This document shows, one piece after another, positions 1-10,661 of a stretch of 64,000 nt of DNA. The translations under genes and the position numbers were made by a program. The DNA is from Cymodocea nodosa (lineage: Eukaryota > Streptophyta > Magnoliopsida > Alismatales > Cymodoceaceae). Below the pieces are notes generated by a model. The model searched no databases and was not told the origin of the DNA. It was given only the letters and a program-made list of their open reading frames with translations. The DNA lies in the NCBI GenBank assembly GCA_036874045.1, contig CM072347.1:9612501-9676500 (forward strand), written 5' to 3'. Each line of letters starts with the position of its first letter. Positions within the stretch are counted from its first letter, which is position 1.

Positions 1-559
1 ACCAATGACTTGAGTAATGGGATGTGATGAAGAATAACGCCAATTTCTCTGATTTTCCTCAATATTCTCATCAACATCTGAAAGTCCACTTTCATCATTA
101 GTTTGATCATTTAAGTTCATATTTTTGATTTTCTCAGATAAATCTTCAATCTCTCTATTGATCTCTAACTCATTTGGAAAATCGATCAAGTCATCATTAT
201 CAGCTTTAGATTGAGATTCTCTAAGAGAATTTTCATTGAAGCTTACATGGAGGGTTTCTTCAGTAGTCCTAGAAGTCTTATTATATACTCTATAGGCTTT
301 ACTTCTAGTAGAGTAACCTACAAAAATTCCTTCATCCGATTTGGTTTGAAATTTATCCCTTTTATCCTTAGTATTAAGAATAAAACACTTGCAGCCAAAT
401 GGTTTCATATAGGAAATTTTTGGAACCCTATTAAACATAGTTTCAAAAGGAGTTTTATTAACATGAGGTCTTAAATGACTTCTGTTAATAACATAACAAG
501 CTGTATTTACTGCTTTAGCCCAAAGATTTTGAGGTAACTTATGTTCATTCAACATAGTT
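1..559 (-). pseudogene. pol: copia integrase C-terminus and linker to RT, copy A
   Basis: Continuation of copy A pol after a frameshift near 560. On the minus strand one can read the integrase C-terminal zone (VNKTPFETMFNRVPKISYMKPFG, close to the equivalent in B and C), the GYSTRSKAYRVYN block typical of copia, and an acidic linker with INREIEDLSEKIKNMNLND. The reverse transcriptase should begin just outside the window. The opposite-strand open frame at 211-474 is a shadow of this segment. Confidence 0.8.
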
Positions 560-1507
560 CTAGCCATTTCTTGAAGTGATATATTCTCTCTCAACAACAC
601 CATTTTGACACGGTGCTCTTGGAAAAGAAAATTTGTGATCAATGCCATGCTCATTACAATAGTTATCCATTTGATTGTTATCAAATTCAGTTCCATGATC
701 ACTCCTAAGTTTTTGAATAGAGACACTTTGCTCATTTTGAACAAAATTGCAAAACATTTTAAATTTTTCAAAAACTTTTGTCTTAGATGCTAGAAAATAT
801 ACCCAAGTGTATCTAGAGAAGTCATCTACTAAAACAAATACATACCGTTTACCACCAAGACTCATGATTCTTGTTGGTCCAAATAGATCCATATGTTTAA
901 GTTCTAGGACTCTCTTGCTTGAAATATCTGTTTTGGATTTAAAAGAGTTTTTGTGAAGTTTACCTAACTCACATGCATCACACATAAAGTTCTTTAAGTA
1001 TTTAATCTTTGGTAAACCTCTCACTAAATGTTTTCTAGATAGTTTATGTAACAGTCTCATATTTATATGCCCAATCCTTCTATGCCATAGATATGCATCA
1101 CTAGTTTCAACTAGCAAACATGAATTTAAATCAACTACACTAGAAGGTAAAGATAAAATACATACAGAACCTTTTCTTTTAGCAATAAACTTAATTTCAT
1201 CTGTATTTTTATCAATTATTTTGCATACATTATCTTCAAACACTACATAATATCCATTTTTAGTTAGTTTTATGACACTAAGAAAATTAAATCCTAGGTT
1301 TTCTACATATAGTACATTCAAAATAACACAAGTAGAAGTTATTTGAACATTGCCCATACCTATGATTTTATCTTTGCTTTTGTTTCCAAATGTTACACTT
1401 CCTTTCATGGTATTTGTAAAATTTTGTAATAGACTTTTTTGTCTGGTCATGTGACTTGACGCTCCACTGTCCAAGATCCATTTTGATGTTGTTTCCTCCT
1501 GCAACAC
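560..1507 (-). pseudogene. pol: copia pol: protease and integrase, copy A
   Basis: Protease and integrase part of the copia polyprotein, in the same frame as gag after one TAA codon. Protease active site DSGASSHMT is at residues 13-21. The GAG-pre-integrase zinc finger is HRRIGH...CDAC (H142, H147, C176, C179). The integrase core triad is visible: D207 in HMDLFGP, D270 in RSDHGTEF and E306 in NGVVER, giving the family's DD35E spacing. All catalytic residues are intact. A frameshift just after the catalytic Glu ends the frame at 560, although recognisable integrase continues to the window edge. It is nonfunctional as a unit but among the better preserved integrase cores here. Confidence 0.9.
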
Positions 1508-1510
1508 AAA

Positions 1511-3205
1511 TTAAGAAAAACTTTTTCTTGGTACCCAATGTTGTTGAGGACCAAGTTCATTAAACGCATATTTCTTCTTTTTGTTTAAAAATAGTTTAAC
1601 ATTATCATTTATATTCTTATTAGTTGTAAGTACTATTGATTTATCATTAGCTTCATACTCACATATAGCATTATTACTTTTGCAATCATTCTTTTTGTTT
1701 TCAGATGTAGTATAATCAAAACCAAACATATTTTTATCAGATGTTAATTTATTTTGGTCATGCTTATACATTTCTGTAAGTTCATACCAAGATTTTGTAC
1801 TTGTATTAACACTTTCCGTACATACAAAATCTTTTTCTGCACAAGAATTTTTTGTTTTATCACATGTAGAATGAGTAATTGGTCTAATACCAGTGTATTG
1901 AATTACATGCTCAAGTTTCTGAATTTTCAGTTTACTACAATTGTCTGAAATTTTAGAAACATTAGAAACTGAATTTCCAGAACAAGAAACAAGATTTTTA
2001 GAAACATTTATAGTCATGTTAGAAGTACAATTTGACAAATCACATTGATTTATATTATTACTGCATGATTCATCCCTTGAAGTATCTACTTCTATATATT
2101 TATTACCTTGTTTCATAATAAAAGGAATTTTAGTCTTAGATTTACTTGAACTGCAACCCATAAATCCTTTATTGGCTTGAGATTTAGGATATTCAGGATA
2201 ATCAAATCCTAAGCTAAATTTATAAGACACCACAGGGGTACTTGTTAGTTTGTCTAACTTAGTTTGACTTAAATTCCATTTCTCAAAGGTAGAATTTAAA
2301 TGTTGCTCTCTCAGTTTTAATTTATCTATCTTTAATTCAAGTTCATTTATATTGTTTCTCAACATTTCATTTTCAGATTCTATCTTTAATTTTTCAGCAT
2401 TTATATTCTGTATTTGTTCATGCAAGATACATTCATTAAATCTAAATTTTTGCAAATCTCTAGCATGATTTTCATTATCACATTTAAACTTTTCTAAAGT
2501 AGTAGATAGGAAACAATTTTCTTCTTCCATAATGGATGAAGATTTTCTAATATTCTTATTTTCCAGTTTACATACTTTAAGTTTTTGTAATAATGCATGA
2601 TAAGCACATAATAATTCATCAAAGTTGAAATCTGAATGACTTTTAGGATCAGATATTACCTCAGACTCATTTGCCATGAAGCACACATGAGCAACGTCTT
2701 CTAACTCTTGTTCTCCTTTTGAATGTGAAGATTTTGATGCTAATTCCTCAGATTCAGATTCTTCAGACGTGTCATCCCAAGTGACCTTCAAAGCCTTTTT
2801 CTGAGTTTTCTGAGCCGTCTTCTTCTGATTTGTCCTACTTTGCTTTTCATTTTTCGTCATAAGACAATCTGGAGAAAGATGTCCAGGTTTCTTACAGTTG
2901 TAACATACATACTTTCTAGATGAAGAATTCTTGTCATTCAATGATTTTGACGTTGAGGGTTTATCATTTTTGTTCCTTTGCTGTTTCCTAGCTTTCCATG
3001 CTTTCTTGAATTTCCTAGTCAGTAAAATCAAATCCTCGTCAAAATCAGTAGATATATCAGAATCTAAATTAATTTCGAAGGCTATTTCTTTCTTCATTTT
3101 TAGTTTGTTGTGACTCAGTGATTCATTTAATTGAACTTCATAAGCTATTAAATTTCCTATAAGTTCATTCATAGAATAAACATTTAAATCTCGTAGGTAC
3201 TCCAA
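1511..3205 (-). pseudogene. gag: copia gag (nucleocapsid and C-terminal part), copy A, 5' truncated
   Basis: Structural Gag polyprotein that packages element RNA in cytoplasmic virus-like particles. The frame is open for 564 residues. It starts inside the UBN2-type gag region (LNVYSMNELIGNLIAYEVQ near residues 7-25). A zinc knuckle CX2CX4HX4C lies at residues 101-114 (CYNCKKPGHLSPDC), followed by acidic Ser/Glu stretches, a long Leu/Lys/Glu coiled-coil-like segment around 205-312, and the tail GPQQHWVPRKSFS that precedes protease in all copies here. The start is not genuine; the gag N-terminal third is lost at the inversion junction near 3200. A single in-frame TAA separates it from the pol frame. 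The C-terminal half is unusually long for a copia Gag, as expected for Sireviruses. Confidence 0.85.
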
Positions 3206-3769
3206 GGATGAATCATGTAGTAATAATATAAATCAATGTGATTTGTGAAAATGTACTTTTAACATGATTATAAATGTTTCTAAAAATCTTGTTTCTTGTT
3301 CTGAAAATTCAATTACTAATGTTTCTAAAATTTTAGACAATTGTAGTAAATTGGAAATTCAGAAACCCAAGCATGTAATTAAAAACACTGGTGTTAGACT
3401 AATTACTCATTCTGCATGTTCTTTATCTGAAAATTTATATGAAGAAAAAGATTTTGTATGTACTGAAAATTCAAATAAAAGTACAAAATCTTGGTATGAA
3501 CTACTGAAATGCATGAGCATGGCCAAAATAAATTAACATCTTATAAAAATCGGTTTGGTCTTGATTATACTACACTTGAAAATAAAAAGAATGATTATAA
3601 GAGCAATAATGCTATAAGTAAGTATGATGTTAAAAATAAGTCTATAGTACTTACAACTAATAAGAATGTAAATGATAATGTTAAACTATTTTTAAACAAA
3701 AAGAAGAAATATGCATTTAATGAACTTGGTCCTCAACAACATTGGGTACCAAGAAAAAGTTTTTCTTAA
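3206..3769 (+). pseudogene. gag: copia gag C-terminal fragment, copy B
   Basis: Late gag homologous to copy A around 1511-2080 and to copy C at 59893-60443. It begins at the RDESC-type segment. A frameshift lies near 3510-3530, where the frame of 3264-3536 hands over to that of 3509-3769. It ends with the conserved tail GPQQHWVPRKSFS and TAA at 3767-3769. The zinc knuckle and everything upstream are missing. This is a structural remnant with no coding capacity. Confidence 0.82.
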
Positions 3770-3778
3770 TTTGTTTTG

Positions 3779-5245
3779 TAGGAGGAAACAACATCAAAAT
3801 GGATCTTGGACAATGGAGCGTCAAGTAACATGACCGGACAGAAAAGCCTACTACAAAATTTTACAAATACCATGAATGGAAGTGTAACATTTGGAAACAA
3901 AAGCAAGGATAAGATCATAGGTATGGGTAATGTTCAAATAACTTTGACTTGTGTTATTTCGAATGTACTATATGTAGAAAACCTAGGATTTAATTTGTTT
4001 AGTGTTATAAAACTAACTAAGAATGGATATTATGTAGTGTTTAAAAATAATGTATGCAAAATTATTGATAAAAATACAGATAAAATTAAGTTTATTGCTA
4101 AAAGAAAAGATTCCGTATGTATTTTATCTTTACCTTTTGGTGCAGTTGATTTAAATTCATGTTTGCTAGCTGAAACTAGTGATGCATATCTATGGCATAG
4201 AAGGATTGGGCATATAAATATGAAACTGTTACATAAACTATCTAGAAAACATTTAGTGAGAGGTTTACCAAAGATTAAATACTCAAAGGACTTTAGTTGT
4301 GATGCATGTGAGTTAGGTAAACTTCACAAAAACTCTTTCAAATCCAAAACTGATATTTCAAGCAAGAGAGTCTTAGAACTTATACATATGGATCTATTTG
4401 GACCAACAAGAATCATGAGTCTTGGTGGTAAACGGTATGTATTTGTTTTAGTAGATGACTTCTCTAGATACACTTGGGTATATTTTCTAGCATCTAAGAC
4501 AAAAGTTTTTAAAAAATTTAAAATGTTTTACAATTTTATTCAAAATGAACAAAGTGTCTCTATTCAAAAACTTAGGAGTGATCATGGAACTGAATTTGAT
4601 AATGATCAAATGGATAACTATTGTAATGAGCATGGCATTGATCACAAATTTTCTTTTCCAAGAGCACCGTCTCAAAATGGTGTTGTTGAGAGAAAGAATA
4701 GATCACTTCAAGAAATGGCCAGAACTATGTTGAATGAACATAAGTTACCTCAAAATCTTTAGGCTGAAGTAGTAAATACAGCTTGTTATGTTATTAACAG
4801 AAGTCATTTAAGAACTCATGTTAATAAAACTCCTTTTGAAATTATGTTTAATAGGGTTCCAAAAATTTCCTATATGAAACCATTTGGCTGCAAGTGTTTT
4901 ATTCTTAGTACTAAGGATAGAAGGGATAAATTTCAAGCCAAAGCGGATGAAGGAATTTTTGTAGGTTACTCTACTAGAAGTAAAGCCTATAGAGTATATA
5001 ATAAGACTTCTAGGACTACTGAAGAAACCCTCCATGTAAGCTTCAATGAAAATTCTCTTAGAGAATCTCAATCTAAAGTTGATAATGATGATATGATCAA
5101 TCTCCCAAAAGAGTTAGAGATCAATAGAGAGATTGAAGATTTATCTGAGAAAATCAAAAATATGAACTTAAATGATCAAACTAAGGATGAAAGTGATGTA
5201 CCTTCAGATGTTGATGAGAATATTGAGGAAAATCAGAGAAATTGA
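3779..5245 (+). pseudogene. pol: copia pol: protease and integrase, copy B
   Basis: Same frame as late gag; a TAA (3767) and an additional TAG (about 3776) precede it. The protease motif reads DNGASSNMT, so the Ser of the usual DSGA active site is Asn, a change likely to cripple it. The integrase zinc finger HRRIGH...CDAC and the catalytic D (codon 4391), D of RSDHGTEF and E of NGVVER are intact. A TAG at 4760-4762 replaces a Trp codon; the frame then continues through FNRVPKISYMKPFG and GYSTRSKAYRVYN to a TGA at 5243-5245, again at a Trp position. Copies A and C lack these particular stops. Confidence 0.88.
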
Positions 5246-5887
5246 CGTTATTCTTCATCACATCCCATTACTCAAGTCATTGGTAATATTAATGAGGGAG
5301 TTAAAACTAGAGCTTTAGTAAATTTAAATAGTATGTGTATGTTTGTTTCTTTGGTGGAACCAAGGAATATAGAAGAAGCATTATCTGATGAAAATTGGAT
5401 AGTGGCAATGCAAGAAGAACTAAATCAATTCATTAGAAATGATATTTGGGAATTAGTCTCTTCACTAGAAAATTAGTCCATAATAGGTACAAAGTGGATC
5501 TTTAGAAACAAAACTAACGAAACTAGTCAAGTTATAAGGAACAATACTAGATTAATTGCACAAGGGTATACATAGGAAGAAGGACTAGATTATGATGAAA
5601 CATTTGCTCCTGTGGCTAGGTTAGAAAGTATTAGAATATTATTGGCCTATGCTTGTTATATGGATTTTAAATTATTTCAAATGGATGTAAAGAGTGCATT
5701 TCTAAATGGTTTAATTAATGAAGAAGTCTATGTAAAACAACCACCTAGATTTGAAGATATTAAAAATCCTGACTTTGTGTATAAATTGAAGAAAGCCTTA
5801 TATGGTTTGAAGCAAGCACCTAGATCATGGTATGAAAGATTATCTACTTTTTTAATAGAAAAAGGCTATATCATGGGAAAAGTGGAT
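5246..5887 (+). pseudogene. pol: copia reverse transcriptase, N-terminal half, copy B
   Basis: Linker plus the first half of RVT_2-type reverse transcriptase. Readable blocks are EEALSDENWIVAMQEELNQF, GTKWIFRNK, a degenerate AQGYT block, LDYDETFAPVARLESIRILL, QMDVKSAFLNG, EEVYVKQPP and LKKALYGLKQAPRSWYE. Stops occur at the SLEN block (about 5476) and at TAG 5573-5575. The same TAG is found at the same codon in copy C (61776-61778). The frame is cut at Val-Asp, codon 5882-5887, by insertion of solo LTR N. Confidence 0.88.
5883..5887. repeat. target site duplication TGGAT, left copy (solo LTR N)
   Basis: TGGAT immediately left of the TG terminus at 5888, repeated at 8070-8074. The uninterrupted copy C has a single TGGAT here. 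Confidence 0.92.
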
Positions 5888-8069
5888 TGTAACGCTTTTA
5901 TGTGTTGTTAAATTAACGGTAAAAGTGCAAATTTTATATTTATAACCACAAGTGCACAGTACCCATTGTAATAAGCATGTGCAAGTATGGGTCGAATCCA
6001 CAAGGAGTTTGTCTTAAATAATTTTATTAAAATGATTGTTTGATAAAACATCCACTCTATTAAATCCACAATTAAAACTCTAATTATGTGTAATCAAGTT
6101 ACAATTTACAAAAATACAATAAAGATTTCAAAAGTAGCATAAAACTTGTTAATTCCTAGAGCTAATACCTAGAAAACTCAAGAAAATCTTAAGTTCACAT
6201 TTCTGGAATCACAGAAATTAGTCTGAATTCTAACTCTTCTTCCCTCCAACCTGGACATTGATAAATCAAGAAAAAATATTGGTTGGAAAGGTCATCGAGT
6301 TATCTTTAAAATGGCAGTGATTTCCAGGACTAATTCACTCTAGGTTGCTACCAAAGTCGGATATAAAAACAGTGCACCAAACAATTCTGAAAACTTTCCA
6401 AAAACGCGTCGTTGGTGTAAAAATCATAACTCAATAAAATCTTCATGAAATACCATGAAATCACCGCGCCTTGAAAGACAACTCGTTTCTCTAATCAGGA
6501 AAATTTACAGGAAAACATTTCGAAACGCACAAAAGCAAGGCAACATGAAGGCGTCGAGCATAATTTCTGTCACTCGACCAGTAAAACAGAGCAGATGCTA
6601 CCTTCGAAAGAATAATCAAAAAACTGAAGAAATGCATTCTAAAAAATTCCAAAAACTCTACATTCGAATTGTACACTTAAATTACTTACAAAAAAAGCTA
6701 TAACACGACATATAACTCAGAGAAATCAAGTCATACAACATATAACAAAACGAGGCTCATACAGGAATTTACAGCAAATAGGATATACACGCATTCACAA
6801 GGGTTAAGAGTTAGTTTTATGCACAACATTCACATATTCACATGAAGTAACTATATTCCACGAAATATATTGTAAAAAAATTAATATTCTTAAACAAAAT
6901 CATCATTTAAATAACATACTACATGTGCACATAACAAATGAATTGAAAACCTAAATACTCATACACATATGATATGAAAATTTGAGATTCAAGTATGAGG
7001 ATCTCTCTTCTCCAATATACCTTTGAGTTCTCCACCTTTCTTCAAGCACGAGCTCCCTTTCAACCTTGAATCACGTCACACCAACACACCACAGGGCTGT
7101 CACCACCTGTAGCACGTCCAAAAGAGGTCTCTAGGGTTGCTTTGAAGTGGTGGTTGCACGTCTTCAACTACTTCCAAGATGTATGAAGTTGTTGGCTTTC
7201 CTCTCAATGTTGATGCTTCCTATTACCTCATCTTGAAGATCACATCCCAAGCTCTTCCAATGCTGCACACGTGCCTCCAATACCACCGATTTCACTCATG
7301 GAGGTCCTTCCGTATGTCAGCTTGGAGTGGAGAGAAGGAGGTCTTCTAGTACGAGGGGGAAGACGCCTAGCTCACCAACCTTGGAGGAGAGCTTGTCCAC
7401 AACCTTGGCTGGAAGAAGGGAGGACGAAATTTTTCTTTGGAGTTCTTCGCTTGGCCCTTTGCGTGGAGGAGAAAGGAGATCAGATGTTTCCTTGGTCGGC
7501 CATGCACTTTTCTCTTCCCTTATCATTCATCTATGGAAAGAATTCAAACACCTTCCAATTTGTAGCCTCTAATTTAGGCAAGCTTTAATCATTGATTGAT
7601 TGATTGGTGGATTGATTTGGAGTTTGAATTGGACGACCATGAGTTGTTGATTTCCCATGATTTAATCCAAGGGTCCACGTCCTCACCTACAACAACTCAA
7701 AAAATAACATTAAATGCATATGCACATTACACATAAATTGCTACTCAATTACAAAGCAAAAATGAAATGTGCATAATATATTGCTTGCTCAATTGAGGAT
7801 TATTTGATTTCATATCTTAATGATAATTCTTTTAAGATATGCATGAAATCAATATATAAATTACTTATATCTACACATGGGCTAATTGACTAGGTGTTAA
7901 TTTAATAAAGGATAAATTTGTGCATTATTGACTATTTAACCAATAAAACATGCATAGTTCTAAAATATGATTTTCATGTAATCTTTCATAAGAACATATA
8001 CAATGATGACTTATAATCCTTAATATGCATGAATTAACATATATAAAATGCACAAATTGATACTTTACA
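5888..8069 (-). mobile_element. solo LTR N of an Athila/Tat-like gypsy family, inserted in copia B RT
   Basis: A 2182-bp insertion exactly interrupting the RT coding sequence; copy C (62073-62100) shows the uninterrupted version. It starts TGTAACGC, ends TTTACA (TG...CA termini), and is flanked by the perfect 5-bp repeat TGGAT. It contains the motif GGTCGAATCCACAAGGAG, preceded by a CAAGTGCACAGT block (5950-6010), also seen near the LTR 3' end of elements D, E and M, which indicates minus orientation. It has no internal coding domain, so it is best read as a solo LTR. The open frames at 6455-6703 and 7271-7588 have no recognisable domain and are incidental. Confidence 0.85.
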
Positions 8070-8074
8070 TGGAT
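8070..8074. repeat. target site duplication TGGAT, right copy (solo LTR N)
   Basis: TGGAT immediately right of the CA terminus at 8069; its partner is at 5883-5887. Confidence 0.92.
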
Positions 8075-9076
8075 CATACTCTATTTATCAAGAGAGATGG
8101 TAAAGATCATATTGTTGTTCAAATATATGTGGATGATATAATCTTTGAAGCAACCTTTGATAAGATGATAAAAATATTCTCTGAAGAGATGACTAATCAG
8201 TTTGAAATGAGTATGATAGGAGAACTTTCATATTTTGTAGGACTTCAAATTAAGTAAATTGATAAAGGTATATTTTTAAATCAGGAAAAATATGCAAATG
8301 AAATGCTTAAGAAATTTAATTTTAATGATACAAGGATACGAGGAACTCCTATGAGTACTTCTTTAAAGTTAGATATTGATGACATAGGAAAATCAATAGA
8401 TCAAAGAAAATACAGAAGTATAATTGGTTCTTTACTTTATTTGACTGCTAGTAGACCTGATATTATGTTTGTTGTGTGTGTTTGTGCTAGATTTCAATTT
8501 AATCCTAAAGAATCACACTCAATTGCAGTTAAAAGAATATTTAGATATATATAAGGAACTAAACATTTTAGACTATATTATTCTAAGGATAGTTCAATAG
8601 ATCTTATAGGATATACTGATGTTGATTATGCAGGATCTAAATCTGATAGAAAGAGTACTAGTGGCACATGTCAATTATTGGGAAATAATTTGGTGTCATG
8701 GTTTAGTAAAAAGCAAAACTGTGCAGCACTTTCTACTACAGAAGCTGAATATGTTGTTGTTGCACTGTGTTGCACTCAGATTTTGTGGATAAGGCAAACT
8801 TTAGAAGATTTTGGATTATCTTATGATTCAACTAAGATTTATTGTGACAGTAGTTCTACAATAAATCTTTCCAAAATTCCTGTATTACATTCACGAGCAA
8901 AGCATATAGAGGTTAGACATCATTTTCTAAGAGATAACGTAATTAAAGGAAAAATTAAATTAGAATTTGTGTCTAGTAAAAATCAATTAGCTGATATATT
9001 TACAAAACCTCTAGACGAAAATACATTCTGCAACATTAGATTAAATTTGGGTATTTGTAGACTATGTGATGTGTAA
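8075..9076 (+). pseudogene. pol: copia reverse transcriptase C-half and RNase H, copy B
   Basis: Resumes the RT after solo LTR N. The polymerase catalytic box YVDD is intact at 8126-8137, followed by GELSYFVGLQI and a TAA at about 8255. RNase H begins near 8590 with YTDVDYAGSKSDRKSTSG, then SWFSKKQN, LSTTEAEY, IYCDSSS and the tail RAKHIEVRHHFLRD...FTKPLDENTF. It ends at TAA 9074-9076. A second stop at about 8553 precedes RNase H. Catalytic residues of both enzymes survive but the frame is broken. Closest relative in the window is copy C 62073-63089. Confidence 0.9.
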
Positions 9077-10637
9077 AATGCTTAAACTCCACATAAAAAG
9101 ATAAATAATATTGATGATGTTGTTCACCTCATAGATATTATATACTTATCATAAATATCTAAAGTAATATCTAAACTATTGCTTAAGATACTATGTATTT
9201 ATTATAAAATCATAGTAGTATCTTATTGATTTTAAGTAGTTTATCAATTTTAATGGTTTTTACGATTTTAAGTGGAAGTGTAAATGAAAAACATTAAATA
9301 CTTCTGACATTTTGAAATTTTGATTAAGTGTTTTCTTTGAATCAAGGAAAGTGCATATGATCATGCATAAATTTGACTTAATTGATTAAACTTGTAGAAT
9401 AAGTTATATGTAACTCATCCTAAACTATTAATCAAAAGTATAAGCTTATTGAAACTGATTCATATTCTCAGTAAAATCATAGAAGTAAAAATTGTATGAG
9501 ATTTGTGTTTTATTGCATCTGTATTAATGGAATACATATATACTGTGCTTAAATTGAAAAGTGCTTACAAAGTGAAAATCTTTGAGAGTTTATTGATTAG
9601 TTTGATCAGAAGCCTTTTGTACTTGAGTAGATAGGTATGTAAGGATTGTTGTCCTGAAAAAGGATTATTTAAATCTGGCAACCTAAGGTCCTAATTAGAT
9701 CTGGGATTGTTGACTGAAAGCTCATTACACGGGTACATTAGAAAGCTCTTGTATGATTCAAGCTTTTCAAACTAACTTTTAAAGAAAATTATCAATATTT
9801 ACTATTTTGAAAAGAAAAAGTTGTTTCATTAATTACAGATATCTTTAAATCGAATATAGTTTCTACCAATATGACTAATTTATTGAATCAACATTAGTAC
9901 TTTTGAAAACGTTTATTTGAGATACATTCTTTTATTCTCCTTGAATTAATCATATAGAGTTCAAAGTTGTGTTTTGATTCATATACAGTAGGAATTGATT
10001 CTAGAAATCATTTTTGATGAAGTCAAAATAACGGAAGTTTCTAAAAAGAAAATTTAAAAGTATAGTTATACTTAACATCTATTATTATACAAGTATATTT
10101 TGTATGTTATTGAATATATAAGAAGTATATTTGTAGGGGGAGGATTAACAATGTCCAAAAATAGATTAATATAATTTAGAATACAAATCTTGGTTAATCT
10201 GAATTAATGTCCTCTTAAAATCTTCATGAAATAATTTAAAAAGACAAACAAACTATTTTGGATTCAAAGGACAGGAATGTTAGAATAGTATACAATGTTC
10301 TCAAGAAAATGATAAGGTATAGCTATTGTGACGTGTTCGGAATGTTTCAGTTGGAAGCATCCGAAAATTGTTTTAAGTGTACTAACTAAACGTTATGTTA
10401 GATAAGGTAACGTGTAAAACTACCTCTAGATAGGGTTTTACTCATTAGGTTAGTTAACTCAACGAGTTATACTTGAATATTTCGGGTACCTTGATTGAAT
10501 AAACTTTATTCAATATTTATTTAATATCTAAACCCGACTTCTCTTCACGTTGAGTTATTCGCCTAAAGCCCTATTTAAACACTTATTACACGAGCACTTA
10601 GGTTATTTGTAAACTTTGTCAAGAAAATATTTCCCGC
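9077..10637 (+). other. non-coding region between pol and accessory ORF of copia B, with a block shared with gypsy E
   Basis: No reading frame of note. From about 9200 to 10140 the sequence is clearly homologous to the region before the 3' LTR of gypsy E (about 47120-48030) and to copia C from about 63200 to the window end. One of the best matching stretches includes TTGTACTTGAGTAGATAGGT at 9616. The block ends in an intron-like 3' splice site context (ATATTTGTAG, then GGGGAGG, near 10137). The segment 10430-10660 contains CCCTATTTAAACAC, a possible TATA-like element upstream of the accessory ORF; that is only a suggestion. Confidence 0.75.
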
Positions 10638-10661
10638 TTGTTGTTGTTACAACCTACGACG

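Larger units (their letters stand above)
1..3200 (-). mobile_element. Ty1/copia (Sirevirus-type) retrotransposon fragment A
   Basis: Reading leftward, this fragment carries gag from just upstream of the zinc-knuckle half, then protease and integrase, and leaves the window before reverse transcriptase. The order PR-INT before RT is diagnostic of Ty1/copia. It is closely similar to copies B (3200 onward) and C (58364 onward). Its gag N-terminus and 5' LTR are missing: at about 3200 it meets copy B in inverted orientation. Assignment to the Sirevirus branch rests on the relatives, which have the typical polypurine tracts and LTR ends. Confidence 0.9.

Noticed and set aside
1754..1948. Plus-strand ORF 1754-1948 and its counterpart at 60006-60200 (minus) as a conserved antisense gene
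   Set aside because: Both are exact antisense shadows of the same conserved late-gag segment, so their similarity follows from gag homology.
6455..7588. Open frames inside solo LTR N (82, 105 and 81 residues) as possible genes
   Set aside because: They lie within a TG...CA bounded, TSD-flanked LTR, overlap each other on both strands and contain no recognisable domain.
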